From positions 62,001 to 126,000 of the IMG/VR virus record IMGVR_UViG_3300008259_004660: DNA of 64,000 nt; one strand, given 5' to 3'. The notes below the pieces were generated by a model, which did not search any database, had not been told where the DNA came from, and saw only the letters and a list, made by a program, of their open reading frames with translations. The position numbers were made by a program, and so were the translations under genes. This document shows positions 21,577 to 27,821 of the stretch, in pieces (positions within the stretch are counted from its first letter, which is position 1; the number at the start of each line of letters is the position of its first letter). The stretch is from a virus.

Positions 21577-21812
21577 TTCTTTGTTCTTTGGTAGTATCAA
21601 GACAGATAAAAGTCGCCTTGCGCGATGGAATCAAAGTTGAACAGTGATGTGTTCAATGAAAGGGTTTGGATTTATCACCAAATACCTGAGATTTAACCGA
21701 CCAGCGCCACCATTAAAAGCAAAGCCACACGGCATTGATTCGTCGGAAAGAGCAGCTTGAAAGTGTGAAACTCTTGCGGAACAGCAGAATTCCGCTATCT
21801 GTCTTGATATTA
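21577..21812 (+). ncRNA. Candidate structured RNA R8 closed by a 14-bp perfect stem
   Basis: TATCAAGACAGATA (21595-21608) pairs perfectly with TATCTGTCTTGATA (21796-21809). Enclosed hairpins include TTGAACA/TGTTCAA (21637-21656), GGTTTGG with CCAAATACC (21663-21686), and GCGGAA/TTCCGC (21776-21795), which abuts the closing stem. The core is about 215 nt. I saw no RNase P or tmRNA signature; a 6S-like or new class remains open. Confidence 0.62.
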
Positions 21813-21815
21813 TCA

Positions 21816-21844
21816 TTGACTTTCTTTAATTTTTGTTCATTCTC
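21816..21844 (+). promoter_or_regulatory. Promoter of RNA R9
   Basis: TTGACT (21816-21821), a 17-bp spacer and ATTCTC (21839-21844), then TTGTTCT (21849-21855). Confidence 0.55.
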
Positions 21845-21993
21845 TTCTTTGTTCTAGGGTGCATTGCCAATAGGAAGTACTCACGGAACTACAGTAAGCA
21901 ACAGTTAGTGCGGAACTCGTGACGAAGATTCTGATCAAATCCTAGTTAGCGTGATTATGGATCGGCTCCATCGCTGTTGCTGAAATCTTTTTT
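21845..21993 (+). ncRNA. Candidate structured RNA R9
   Basis: CTAGG (21854-21858) pairs with CCTAG (21941-21945), enclosing about 80 nt. Then AGCG and ATGGA pair with TCCAT and CGCT (21948-21975), followed by a T run at about 21988-21993, so the end looks like a terminator. No gene or known family seen. Confidence 0.5.
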
Positions 21994-22178
21994 GTTCTTT
22001 TGATTTTCTCTCATTATTCCGCAACATTGTAAAAGGTGAAGCGCGTGTATCGAAAAATGTAATGGGAGAATATTTTTTGGCAGGTCGCTCTGCCGGAACT
22101 CTAAAATCTATGCCAAGCGCTAGTGACCCTTGCCGGTATCACACAGGTTGACCTCTGGATTTTAGAGAATATTTTTAC
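21992..22178 (+). ncRNA. Candidate structured RNA R10
   Basis: A boxA-like TTGTTCTTTT leader is followed by CATTA/TAATG and ACATT/AATGT pairings, a GGCAG/CTGCC hairpin and a perfect 10-bp stem CTCTAAAATC (22099-22108) with GATTTTAGAG (22158-22167). GAGAATATTTTT occurs twice around it. It probably shares a transcript with the tRNA-like R11. Confidence 0.5.
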
Positions 22179-22260
22179 GCAGTGTTGGTGTAGCTGTGCA
22201 ATAAACATAGTTGGCAATCCTGCCAAAAGTCGGGCAGCGCGTCCTGCTCACACTGCTCCA
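22179..22260 (+). ncRNA. tRNA-like RNA R11 with CCA end
   Basis: A perfect 7-bp acceptor-like stem GCAGTGT (22179-22185) with ACACTGC, followed by T and CCA (22258-22260). Two internal hairpins, TTGGCA/TGCCAA and GGGCAG/CTGCTC, take the places of anticodon and T arms, but there is no 7-nt anticodon loop and no TTCRA T loop. It looks like a tRNA mimic or a highly decayed tRNA. Confidence 0.5.
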
Positions 22261-22267
22261 ATTTATC

Positions 22268-22296
22268 TTGACTTTTTTTAATTCTTCAACGACACT
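22268..22296 (+). promoter_or_regulatory. Promoter of the 22306 gene
   Basis: TTGACT (22268-22273), a 17-bp spacer and GACACT (22291-22296), 9 nt before the ATG. Confidence 0.5.
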
Positions 22297-22305
22297 ATCA
22301 GCAAG

Positions 22306-22470
22306 ATGAAACTTGAATGCTGCGATGTTGAGTTAGATTATGAGAGTGCTGGACGGCGTGACACCGAGACGATTGGTGGATACAGCGTCGAGTATTTTAT
22401 CTGTTCTGAATGCAAGCAGCGTTATGAACTTATCGGAAATAGTTTGTGTATGACTGAAGAAGAGCCTTGA
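22306..22470 (+). CDS. Small zinc-ribbon-like protein, 54 aa
   Basis: Contains CC at residues 5-6 and a CSEC pair (about 36-39), and reads as a tiny beta-rich zinc-binding candidate (GGYSVEYFICSECKQRYEL). Its TGA stop is inside the next promoter's TTGACT. Function unknown. Confidence 0.55.
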   Translation: MKLECCDVELDYESAGRRDTETIGGYSVEYFICSECKQRYELIGNSLCMTEEEP

Positions 22471-22495
22471 CTTTCTTTAAATTTAGTTCAAACTG
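22467..22495 (+). promoter_or_regulatory. Promoter of the 22504 operon
   Basis: TTGACT (22467-22472), a 17-bp spacer and AAACTG (22490-22495), 8 nt before the ATG. Confidence 0.5.
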
Positions 22496-22503
22496 ACTTC
22501 ACG

Positions 22504-22704
22504 ATGAAGCCCGAATATCGCATTCAGATTTACGACAAGCAGTACCTTGAATGGAATACTTTTCCTGATGGATGTTTTGATAGTAAAGAAAAGGCTATTG
22601 CTGAAGCGGTTAAGGTTCTTAAGGGGTGGGGTAAACGCAATCACAAGATTCGTTTGATTGAAGTGTGTGAGAAAGTTATTCGGCTTCCAAGCATCAAGAA
22701 ATAA
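22504..22704 (+). CDS. Small hypothetical protein, 66 aa
   Basis: An alpha/beta mini-protein: strand YRIQIYDKQYLEWNTF, helix SKEKAIAEAVKVLKGW, strand HKIRLIEVCEKVI. The fold layout is shared with several early proteins here, perhaps as an expanded family. No known name. Confidence 0.6.
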   Translation: MKPEYRIQIYDKQYLEWNTFPDGCFDSKEKAIAEAVKVLKGWGKRNHKIRLIEVCEKVIRLPSIKK

Positions 22705-22709
22705 ATCAT

Positions 22710-22916
22710 ATGGAACACCCTCTATATTATGCCATTGATTATGATCTTAATGTGATCAAGTTGGGTTATTTTGACAACGATCATCTTGCTTGGCTTTATA
22801 CTGAAAAAAAGGAGATTGAGTTTATGAAAATTCTTAATCACGCTGAACTGATTACTCTTTACAACAACATTGATGCTGCCACATCAGATTCATTGGCTGG
22901 ACAACCTTTTGCTTGA
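22710..22916 (+). CDS. Small hypothetical protein, 68 aa
   Basis: A soluble alpha/beta protein (HPLYYAIDYDLNVIKLGYF). It follows the previous stop by 5 nt, and its TGA stop (22914-22916) overlaps the next TTGACT. No family recognised. Confidence 0.55.
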   Translation: MEHPLYYAIDYDLNVIKLGYFDNDHLAWLYTEKKEIEFMKILNHAELITLYNNIDAATSDSLAGQPFA

Positions 22917-22941
22917 CTTTTTTTATTTAGGTCTCCATACT
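22913..22941 (+). promoter_or_regulatory. Promoter of the 22951 gene
   Basis: TTGACT (22913-22918), a 17-bp spacer and CATACT (22936-22941), 9 nt before the ATG at 22951, which sets that start over 22870. Confidence 0.55.
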
Positions 22942-22950
22942 ACTCCCATA

Positions 22951-23244
22951 ATGAAAATCAAACTGCAAGAAGCTCTTGACCTTATTCAAGCTGCTGATGT
23001 TGTTCGTGTAACTGATATGGATGGATTTATTGAGCCTATCATCTCATTCAGTGATATTGAAGGCAAGCCAGACAATGAGTTTATGTATATGAGTTGGGAT
23101 GATGAACATGATGAGTTTGGTGCCAGATTTCTTGAAGAAGGCAATGAAGAAGTAGAGCGTGATGGCAACAAGATTGCTATCACCGACAGCGAAGGCAGCG
23201 AGTTTGAGTTTAATCTGTTTCGCCTAGTGCCGATTCTAGCTTGA
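22951..23244 (+). CDS. Hypothetical acidic protein, 97 aa
   Basis: Strongly acidic with a beta-rich middle (ADVVRVTDMDGFIEPIISFSD) and a C-terminal GSEFEFNLFRLVPIL. Its TGA overlaps the following promoter. No family recognised; DNA mimicry is conceivable from charge alone. Confidence 0.6.
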   Translation: MKIKLQEALDLIQAADVVRVTDMDGFIEPIISFSDIEGKPDNEFMYMSWDDEHDEFGARFLEEGNEEVERDGNKIAITDSEGSEFEFNLFRLVPILA

Positions 23245-23269
23245 CTTTTAATACATAGGCGCGTAACCT
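23241..23269 (+). promoter_or_regulatory. Promoter of the 23329 gene
   Basis: TTGACT (23241-23246), a 17-bp spacer and TAACCT (23264-23269). The ATG lies 59 nt further on, so this unit has a longer leader unless a GTG at 23284 is used. Confidence 0.5.
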
Positions 23270-23328
23270 GACTGCCTATCAACGTGGAGCCAACCAAGCA
23301 CAACTCCACCAATCATTTTAAAAATCAA

Positions 23329-23691
23329 ATGCCTCGTCCAAAGAAGATCAAAGTTGAAGTTCCCAAAGGACCGCCCAAGAAACGTGGGCGCAAACCCAAG
23401 CCAAAGGTTTTGAGCATCAAAACTGAAGAAGGTTACACAGAAATTCCTTTGGATGGTTTGAAATTTCCTTGGACTGGTAATCCAGATTATTTCAAGAGCG
23501 AATCAACTCCATTAAGCATCAGCGAGATGACCAAGGAATCTTGTGCTTATCCCAATCGCTACCTTGATGATCAATGCTTTGGATGTTCCATCTATGATTC
23601 TTGTAGATGTTCTTTGAAGTACAACAAAGAAGATATGAAAAAGCCAGTTGAAAAGGTGAAGATTAAGAAGTTAAGTTCATTCGATTCATAA
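23329..23691 (+). CDS. AT-hook-like basic protein with Cys cluster, 120 aa
   Basis: The N-terminus is highly basic with a KKRGRKPKPK AT-hook-like core (about residues 17-26). The C-terminal half has CAY...CFGC...CRC (residues about 75-97), a possible zinc or redox cluster, and ends in Lys-rich repeats. It probably binds DNA in the minor groove. The ATG at 23329 is preferred; a GTG at 23284 would add 15 residues. Confidence 0.62.
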   Translation: MPRPKKIKVEVPKGPPKKRGRKPKPKVLSIKTEEGYTEIPLDGLKFPWTGNPDYFKSESTPLSISEMTKESCAYPNRYLDDQCFGCSIYDSCRCSLKYNKEDMKKPVEKVKIKKLSSFDS

Positions 23692-23750
23692 CTTATTTGA
23701 AATTAAAGTGTTAGAGGACGGGAGAAAAGGGTAAAAAGTTACAATTTTTC

Positions 23751-23779
23751 TTGATTTTTTTTAAAAATATGTCAGAGTA
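23751..23779 (+). promoter_or_regulatory. Promoter of the 23788 gene
   Basis: TTGATT (23751-23756), a 17-bp spacer and AGAGTA (23774-23779). It favours the ATG at 23788 over the one at 23779. Confidence 0.5.
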
Positions 23780-23787
23780 TGGCCAAG

Positions 23788-24117
23788 ATGAACGCCACCA
23801 AGAAAGACACCGTCCAGTACGTCAAGAATCAACTCGCCACCAACAAGGTGTGGGCGCTGAAGGCTCTGATCCGCATCTATCAGGAGAACCAAACTGCCGA
23901 TGAGCAGGCGGCGAAGGTCACCAGTCACGACAACGGCATTGGTTTCAGCGGCTGTGATGCCGAGTTCCTTTCTAGTCTCGCGGAGCAGTATCTGCGCCGT
24001 GGTAACCTGAGCGACAAGCAAATGAGTTTCGTCCACCGCAAGATGCCGAAGTATGCTCGGCAGGTCATCGCGATGAGCGATGCATCCAAGTTGGACGCTA
24101 TGGTCGTAGCGGGGTAA
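23788..24117 (+). CDS. Conserved hypothetical phage protein, 109 aa
   Basis: Mostly helical (KDTVQYVKNQLATNKVWALKAL), with a conserved-looking SHDNGIGFSGCDAEFLSSLA segment and a basic LSDKQMSFVHRKMPKYARQ segment. This arrangement recurs in phage early proteins of unknown role. It is GC-rich compared with neighbours. A small hairpin (ACCCC/GGGGT) follows its stop. Confidence 0.65.
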   Translation: MNATKKDTVQYVKNQLATNKVWALKALIRIYQENQTADEQAAKVTSHDNGIGFSGCDAEFLSSLAEQYLRRGNLSDKQMSFVHRKMPKYARQVIAMSDASKLDAMVVAG

Positions 24118-24159
24118 CCCCTGCTGTGGGGTGCGCACACAAATCACGCACAATAATTC

Positions 24160-24188
24160 TTGACTTTCTTTAATTTAAAATCCAAGAT
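24160..24188 (+). promoter_or_regulatory. Promoter of the 24198 gene
   Basis: TTGACT (24160-24165), a 17-bp spacer and CAAGAT (24183-24188), 9 nt before the ATG. Confidence 0.5.
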
Positions 24189-24197
24189 ACTTGCACG

Positions 24198-24422
24198 ATG
24201 AAATACGGAAACATCAGCAACGTGATGGTATTCAAGACCGAGGAAACTTTCAACAAGGCGTTGGCCCTTCTCACGAAGAACGGTCACGGTTTCGAGATGA
24301 GTGGCTATCCTCTTGCTCTCAATTTCTATCCTGAACACCGCCACAGCTATGTTTATGCTCAGATCGATCTGGCGTTGGCTGGCATCAATGACGGAGAAGA
24401 TTATGGAATCAAGTATCGTTAA
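24198..24422 (+). CDS. Hypothetical protein, 74 aa
   Basis: An alpha/beta protein (SNVMVFKTEETFNKALALLTKNG followed by a Tyr/His-rich half). No family recognised. Single-gene cassette. Confidence 0.58.
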   Translation: MKYGNISNVMVFKTEETFNKALALLTKNGHGFEMSGYPLALNFYPEHRHSYVYAQIDLALAGINDGEDYGIKYR

Positions 24423-24426
24423 TTAC

Positions 24427-24455
24427 TTGACTTGTTTTAAATTTAACACCAACAT
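24427..24455 (+). promoter_or_regulatory. Promoter of the 24465 operon
   Basis: TTGACT (24427-24432), a 17-bp spacer and CAACAT (24450-24455), 9 nt before the ATG. Confidence 0.48.
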
Positions 24456-24464
24456 ATCAGCACT

Positions 24465-24650
24465 ATGAACTACGCTTACTTGTCTGGATACCTTCAAAGC
24501 GCATTGGAAAATCTCGCTTATGATGACAAATTTCTTAAGATGAAAAGTGATGATCGTCGTAGGGATTATCTTCGAGAAATGGTTCGTGAGGCTCAACTCA
24601 AGGCAATTGAATTCGAGTCCGAAGTTAATTCCAAGATGATCAAGATCTGA
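24465..24650 (+). CDS. Small helical protein, 61 aa
   Basis: A charged helical peptide (YLQSALENLAYDDKFLKMKS and REMVREAQLKAIEFESEVNS). First gene of a three-gene operon. No family recognised. Confidence 0.58.
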   Translation: MNYAYLSGYLQSALENLAYDDKFLKMKSDDRRRDYLREMVREAQLKAIEFESEVNSKMIKI

Positions 24651-24656
24651 AAATTT

Positions 24657-24950
24657 ATGTCGAACAAAACCAAACGCATCAAGTACAACACGCCGCTGAC
24701 ATTTCCTCAGACATTTACTCTGAGGGAACTGCGAAAGGCAAACGCGAACAAGATGAAGCTGATTACCATCTACTCACGTGTGCAGAATGGAATTGAAAAT
24801 GGTACCATTGAAGAGGTTGGTATTCAACAGCCGTCTGTGTCTCGTCGTGGACGCAAGGAGATTGTCTACAAGATTGTGGAGGTGGTAGGTGCCCCTGCAT
24901 GCAACATTGCACCCATCACTGATGGCAACAGTTCAGACAATCCTTTTTGA
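24657..24950 (+). CDS. Possible helix-turn-helix protein, 97 aa
   Basis: The core FTLRELRKANANKMKLITIY plus a following VQNGIENGTIEEVG reads like a winged-helix or helix-turn-helix unit, followed by a basic SRRGRKEIVYKIVEVV beta wing. DNA binding is inferred; no family is certain. It could regulate early genes. Confidence 0.5.
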   Translation: MSNKTKRIKYNTPLTFPQTFTLRELRKANANKMKLITIYSRVQNGIENGTIEEVGIQQPSVSRRGRKEIVYKIVEVVGAPACNIAPITDGNSSDNPF

Positions 24951-24952
24951 AA

Positions 24953-25327
24953 ATGAAGTTAACTAATTTCCAAAAGTGGTATTACACTACACTTCCCAAG
25001 ATCTTTGAATCTGGTGACAATGTCGATGGATGGATCCGATTCGAAAGCAAATATCGAAAAATGGATGCATTTTACAATAAAAGATATGGCACAGTTGTGA
25101 AGCGTCCAAAGTTTATTATGGATAAGCGCACTCCGCTTTATTTGCGCGTACCCACAATCAATTTAGGTGATGGATGGGTTCTTCAGCCAATTGTGAAGAA
25201 AACCAATTTAAAGAAAGCTGTCAATGAAATCAAATCTGCACTCAAGAAGCACTCCGCTATTAATCCAGACATTCACGTTGGAAATGTTGGATGGTATGAA
25301 GGTAAACCATTGATGTTTGATTGGTGA
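24953..25327 (+). CDS. Hypothetical basic protein, 124 aa
   Basis: A basic, aromatic protein with FQKWYYTTLPKIFESGDNV at the start and KKTNLKKAVNEIKSALKKHS near residue 90. The ATG at 24953 is preferred to an upstream TTG. No family recognised. Confidence 0.58.
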   Translation: MKLTNFQKWYYTTLPKIFESGDNVDGWIRFESKYRKMDAFYNKRYGTVVKRPKFIMDKRTPLYLRVPTINLGDGWVLQPIVKKTNLKKAVNEIKSALKKHSAINPDIHVGNVGWYEGKPLMFDW

Positions 25328-25334
25328 AATTTTC

Positions 25335-25363
25335 TTGACTTTAAATAAAAATGAGGTCTTAAT
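25335..25363 (+). promoter_or_regulatory. Promoter of the 25372 gene
   Basis: TTGACT (25335-25340), a 17-bp spacer and CTTAAT (25358-25363), 8 nt before the ATG. Confidence 0.45.
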
Positions 25364-25371
25364 AACCCACG

Positions 25372-25596
25372 ATGAAATACGAATACGTTGCTGAAAAAAT
25401 TGCAGTGTTCATTACTGCATTGTGCGTTATTTTTTTGGGATCTTTGGTTCTTGCGCTTCCTTTGCTTTGGCTTTGGAACGCAACAATGCCTGAGTTATTT
25501 GGTCTAAAAGAAATTAGTTGGTGGATGGCTTGGAAGCTTATGCTACTCTCATCCATTCTGTTCAAGAATTTCTTCAGCACATCAAAAAGTTCTTGA
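25372..25596 (+). CDS. Two-pass membrane protein, 74 aa
   Basis: Two hydrophobic segments, IAVFITALCVIFLGSLVLAL and WWMAWKLMLLSSILFKNFF, with a short loop. It is likely an inner-membrane early protein. The size and topology resemble small phage membrane proteins such as antiholin-like factors, but nothing specific supports that. Confidence 0.55.
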   Translation: MKYEYVAEKIAVFITALCVIFLGSLVLALPLLWLWNATMPELFGLKEISWWMAWKLMLLSSILFKNFFSTSKSS

Positions 25597-25621
25597 TTTT
25601 TATAAAAATTCTGCGATACTA
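25593..25621 (+). promoter_or_regulatory. Promoter of the 25631 gene
   Basis: TTGATT (25593-25598), a 17-bp spacer and ATACTA (25616-25621), 9 nt before the ATG. Confidence 0.5.
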
Positions 25622-25630
25622 TTCAACATC

Positions 25631-25999
25631 ATGAGCAACACCACCATCGTTGAGAAGCTGAATCTGGATATGCCGCTCACGGATTTCATTCGTGGCGTGA
25701 ACAAGATCATCAATGATCATTGGACCAGTTCTGGGTTTGTCCACAACGATGCTCCGCTTGTGATGGTGGACAGTGTTGGACCCAAATATGCCAAGTTGGC
25801 GGTCTATGAGAAGCGTCCAGCTAAAACTGGTCCGCTTGTGGCGGAGCGGGTGTATTGCTTCTACAATCACACCAACGGCGACCTTCTCAAGGGAAGTTGG
25901 AAGGCTCCTGTGGCCAAGGGTGTGCGTGGCAATGTGAAGGAAACCAATGTGCTGGACAAGTTTGATTGGCACGGCCCCAAGTATCTGCGGGGTCTGTGA
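25631..25999 (+). CDS. Hypothetical phage protein, 122 aa
   Basis: A soluble globular protein: VDSVGPKYAKLAVYEK, then VYCFYNHTNGDLLKGSWKAPVAKGVRGNV, and WHGPKYLRGL at the end. The GDLLKxxSWKAPxKxxRGN pattern is seen in a common phage family of unknown role. Single-gene cassette. Confidence 0.66.
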   Translation: MSNTTIVEKLNLDMPLTDFIRGVNKIINDHWTSSGFVHNDAPLVMVDSVGPKYAKLAVYEKRPAKTGPLVAERVYCFYNHTNGDLLKGSWKAPVAKGVRGNVKETNVLDKFDWHGPKYLRGL

Positions 26000-26007
26000 T
26001 TTTCTTC

Positions 26008-26035
26008 TTTACTTTTTATAAATCTGTGCTAGAGT
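26008..26035 (+). promoter_or_regulatory. Promoter of the 26045 gene
   Basis: TTTACT (26008-26013), a 16-bp spacer and TAGAGT (26030-26035), 9 nt before the ATG. Confidence 0.6.
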
Positions 26036-26044
26036 ATACGCACG

Positions 26045-26263
26045 ATGAACAACGAAACTTGGACCGAGTGCTTCAGTCAGTATCGCCTTCTTGGTGGTCT
26101 CACCCAAGCTATGCTGCGCAAGTGGGCGGCGGATTTCTTGGTAGAGCGTGGGTTTGACGAGATTGGATCCTCTGACATCAACCACAGCCTCTTTGATATG
26201 TGGGAGGCGGCGGGCGGCGATTGGCAGAAGGCGATCCTTAACGAGGTAGATGCTCGCAGTTAA
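26045..26263 (+). CDS. Hypothetical protein, 72 aa
   Basis: A helical, Trp-rich acidic protein (WTECFSQYRLLGGLTQAMLR and SLFDMWEAAGGDWQKAIL). No family recognised. Confidence 0.58.
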   Translation: MNNETWTECFSQYRLLGGLTQAMLRKWAADFLVERGFDEIGSSDINHSLFDMWEAAGGDWQKAILNEVDARS

Positions 26264-26271
26264 AATAATTC

Positions 26272-26300
26272 TTGACTTTACTTAAAACATAAACCAACAT
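26272..26300 (+). promoter_or_regulatory. Promoter of the 26311 gene
   Basis: TTGACT (26272-26277), a 17-bp spacer and CAACAT (26295-26300), 10 nt before the ATG. Confidence 0.45.
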
Positions 26301-26310
26301 AAACACCGTT

Positions 26311-26607
26311 ATGATTAATCCTCCCAACACTGTTATCTTCCAATATGTCCGCAATCGGCGGCGGCAGAAGGTCGGCGTCGTTGCCGCTTTGAAGCGAAGC
26401 GACAACACGGTCGGTCTCGGTTATAGTCTTTGCGCTACCAATCGGGGCGACACTTTCAATCCTACCACCGCGCTAAACATCGCGCTTGGTCGGGCTGATA
26501 CCTTCCCCCATTTTGAGTGCAAGGAGATTCCGCAGAGCGTGGAGAAGGACTGGAGCGAGATCTATGATCGCGCCGTCCGCTACTTCAAGGGCTGCGAGAT
26601 CGGTTAA
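26311..26607 (+). CDS. Hypothetical basic protein, 98 aa
   Basis: A basic alpha/beta protein (IFQYVRNRRRQKVGVVAALKR, then GYSLCATNRGDTFNPTTALN). Visibly GC-rich. A GAGCG/CGCTC hairpin plus T run follows (about 26621-26656). No family recognised. Confidence 0.6.
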   Translation: MINPPNTVIFQYVRNRRRQKVGVVAALKRSDNTVGLGYSLCATNRGDTFNPTTALNIALGRADTFPHFECKEIPQSVEKDWSEIYDRAVRYFKGCEIG

Positions 26608-26653
26608 AGTTTCCACGGTGGGGAGCGCATACCAGTTCACGCTCACTTTTTTC

Positions 26654-26682
26654 TTTACTTTTAATAAAAATCTGTCAGTGTT
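26654..26682 (+). promoter_or_regulatory. Promoter of the 26689 gene
   Basis: TTTACT (26654-26659), a 17-bp spacer and AGTGTT (26677-26682), 6 nt before the ATG. Confidence 0.48.
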
Positions 26683-26688
26683 TGCACC

Positions 26689-26913
26689 ATGAACTCTGCC
26701 ACCATCTCCAACAACGAAGTTGCTGCTGTCTACTCTGCTCGCGATGGACGCGAGTATCTGACCATCGACATTCCCAATGGTTGGGATGATGTCAAGAAGC
26801 TGACCAAGAAGGTGCTGACCTACAACGGCAGCAAGTTCGTGTTCACGGGTTGGAACAGCGACACGCTCAAGTGCTACTTTGTTGGCACAAAGAATGTGGC
26901 GACGATTTCTTAA
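26689..26913 (+). CDS. Hypothetical protein, 74 aa
   Basis: A beta-rich small protein (AAVYSARDGREYLTIDIPNGWDD, then YNGSKFVFTGWNSDTLKCYF). No family recognised. Its promoter and that of the next gene are near copies. Confidence 0.58.
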   Translation: MNSATISNNEVAAVYSARDGREYLTIDIPNGWDDVKKLTKKVLTYNGSKFVFTGWNSDTLKCYFVGTKNVATIS

Positions 26914-26921
26914 CTTTTTTC

Positions 26922-26950
26922 TTTACTTTTAATAAAAACCTGTCACTGTA
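26922..26950 (+). promoter_or_regulatory. Promoter of the 26957 operon
   Basis: TTTACT (26922-26927), a 17-bp spacer and ACTGTA (26945-26950), 6 nt before the ATG. Confidence 0.48.
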
Positions 26951-26956
26951 TTCACC

Positions 26957-27262
26957 ATGAACTCCACCATTACCTTCGCTGACGCTGGGCTGTTTGCTAT
27001 CGCCGTGACCGCCCTTGAGATGGATGCAACTCCTCCCTACACCGTGGACGAGGACACTCTCACCATCAACGCCGAGGACATTGATGGTGTGGTGGACATT
27101 CTCCACGACAACGGTATCTTCAACTTCATCTGCTATCGCGCCGATGGCGACACGGAGCACGATCAGTTCCGCAGTGATGCGGAGGCTGATGCCGATGCCC
27201 TCGCCTCTGCTGGATTCGGCACTGATGAGGACTATGGCTACTACGGTGGCGACGATGAGTAA
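26957..27262 (+). CDS. Hypothetical acidic protein, 101 aa
   Basis: Strongly acidic in its second half (RADGDTEHDQFRSDAEADAD) and ending YGYYGGDDE. GC-rich. It overlaps the next start by 8 nt. The acidity would suit a DNA-mimic or inhibitor role, but that is speculation. Confidence 0.6.
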   Translation: MNSTITFADAGLFAIAVTALEMDATPPYTVDEDTLTINAEDIDGVVDILHDNGIFNFICYRADGDTEHDQFRSDAEADADALASAGFGTDEDYGYYGGDDE

Positions 27263-27458
27263 GATGGTTGGCCCCGCCAGCTTGGACGACATCCTTAATG
27301 GGCCTCGTCCAAGACTGGTGGGTCGGTTGGTGTTTGACCACAAGACCGCGCCGAGCTTGATGCTCCTCACAGAAGATCAAGCAAAAGCACATGACAAGGC
27401 AACACGCCGAGCAGGTTATGGCACTTGTTTAAAAAGAGTTTCGCCACACCGTTCTTGA
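27255..27458 (+). CDS. Hypothetical protein, 67 aa
   Basis: Starts inside the end of the preceding gene. It contains LDDILNGPRPRLVGRLVFDH and TEDQAKAHDKATRRAGYG. A longer frame in the same phase is only a shadow of the upstream gene. Its TGA stop (27456-27458) overlaps the next TTGACT. Confidence 0.52.
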   Translation: MSKMVGPASLDDILNGPRPRLVGRLVFDHKTAPSLMLLTEDQAKAHDKATRRAGYGTCLKRVSPHRS

Positions 27459-27483
27459 CTTTAATTAAAAAATAATCATCATT
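27455..27483 (+). promoter_or_regulatory. Promoter of the 27492 gene
   Basis: TTGACT (27455-27460), a 17-bp spacer and ATCATT (27478-27483), 8 nt before the ATG. Confidence 0.45.
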
Positions 27484-27491
27484 TCATCACA

Positions 27492-27788
27492 ATGAGCTAC
27501 AACATCTCTAGTTGCTTGATCAAGTCGTCTGCGATTACCAGCCATCCTAATGGTGAACTGACCACACGAGCTTTTGTTAATTATTTTGACAATCAGTTTG
27601 TTGGAAAGTTCAGTCCTGTCAAAGTGGAAAAGCTTGATATTACCAATTCAAATGGTGTAAGTTTTTTTAAGCGTGATGCTGATATCAGCGTTTCTGCTCT
27701 TCGCGCCATTGCTGCTGGTTTAATTGAAATTGCCGATAGTGCTGAACAGGCGCATGCTCGTATGGCTGAATTGAACAAGAAGGCTTGA
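27492..27788 (+). CDS. Hypothetical protein, 98 aa
   Basis: A beta-rich N-terminal part and a C-terminal helix (SVSALRAIAAGLIEIADSAEQ). Its stop overlaps the next promoter's TTGACA. No family recognised. Confidence 0.58.
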   Translation: MSYNISSCLIKSSAITSHPNGELTTRAFVNYFDNQFVGKFSPVKVEKLDITNSNGVSFFKRDADISVSALRAIAAGLIEIADSAEQAHARMAELNKKA

Positions 27789-27813
27789 CATTGGTTAAAA
27801 CAACATTCAATCT
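27785..27813 (+). promoter_or_regulatory. Promoter of the 27822 gene
   Basis: TTGACA (27785-27790), a 17-bp spacer and CAATCT (27808-27813), 8 nt before the ATG. Confidence 0.48.
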
Positions 27814-27821
27814 ATCTACCT

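Larger units (their letters stand above)
21314..22305 (+). other. Structured-RNA island (about 990 bp without a gene)
   Basis: No credible coding sequence. Three cassette promoters and several boxA-like leaders feed at least four structured units, listed separately as R6, R8, R9 and R10/R11. The 61-codon frame on the minus strand inside R8 is a by-product of its pairing. Confidence 0.6.

Noticed and set aside
21577-21812. R8 as RNase P RNA, tmRNA or 6S RNA
   Set aside because: No RNase P core motifs or tRNA-like ends were seen. A 6S-like extended duplex is conceivable, but I could not trace the central bubble, so no name is given.
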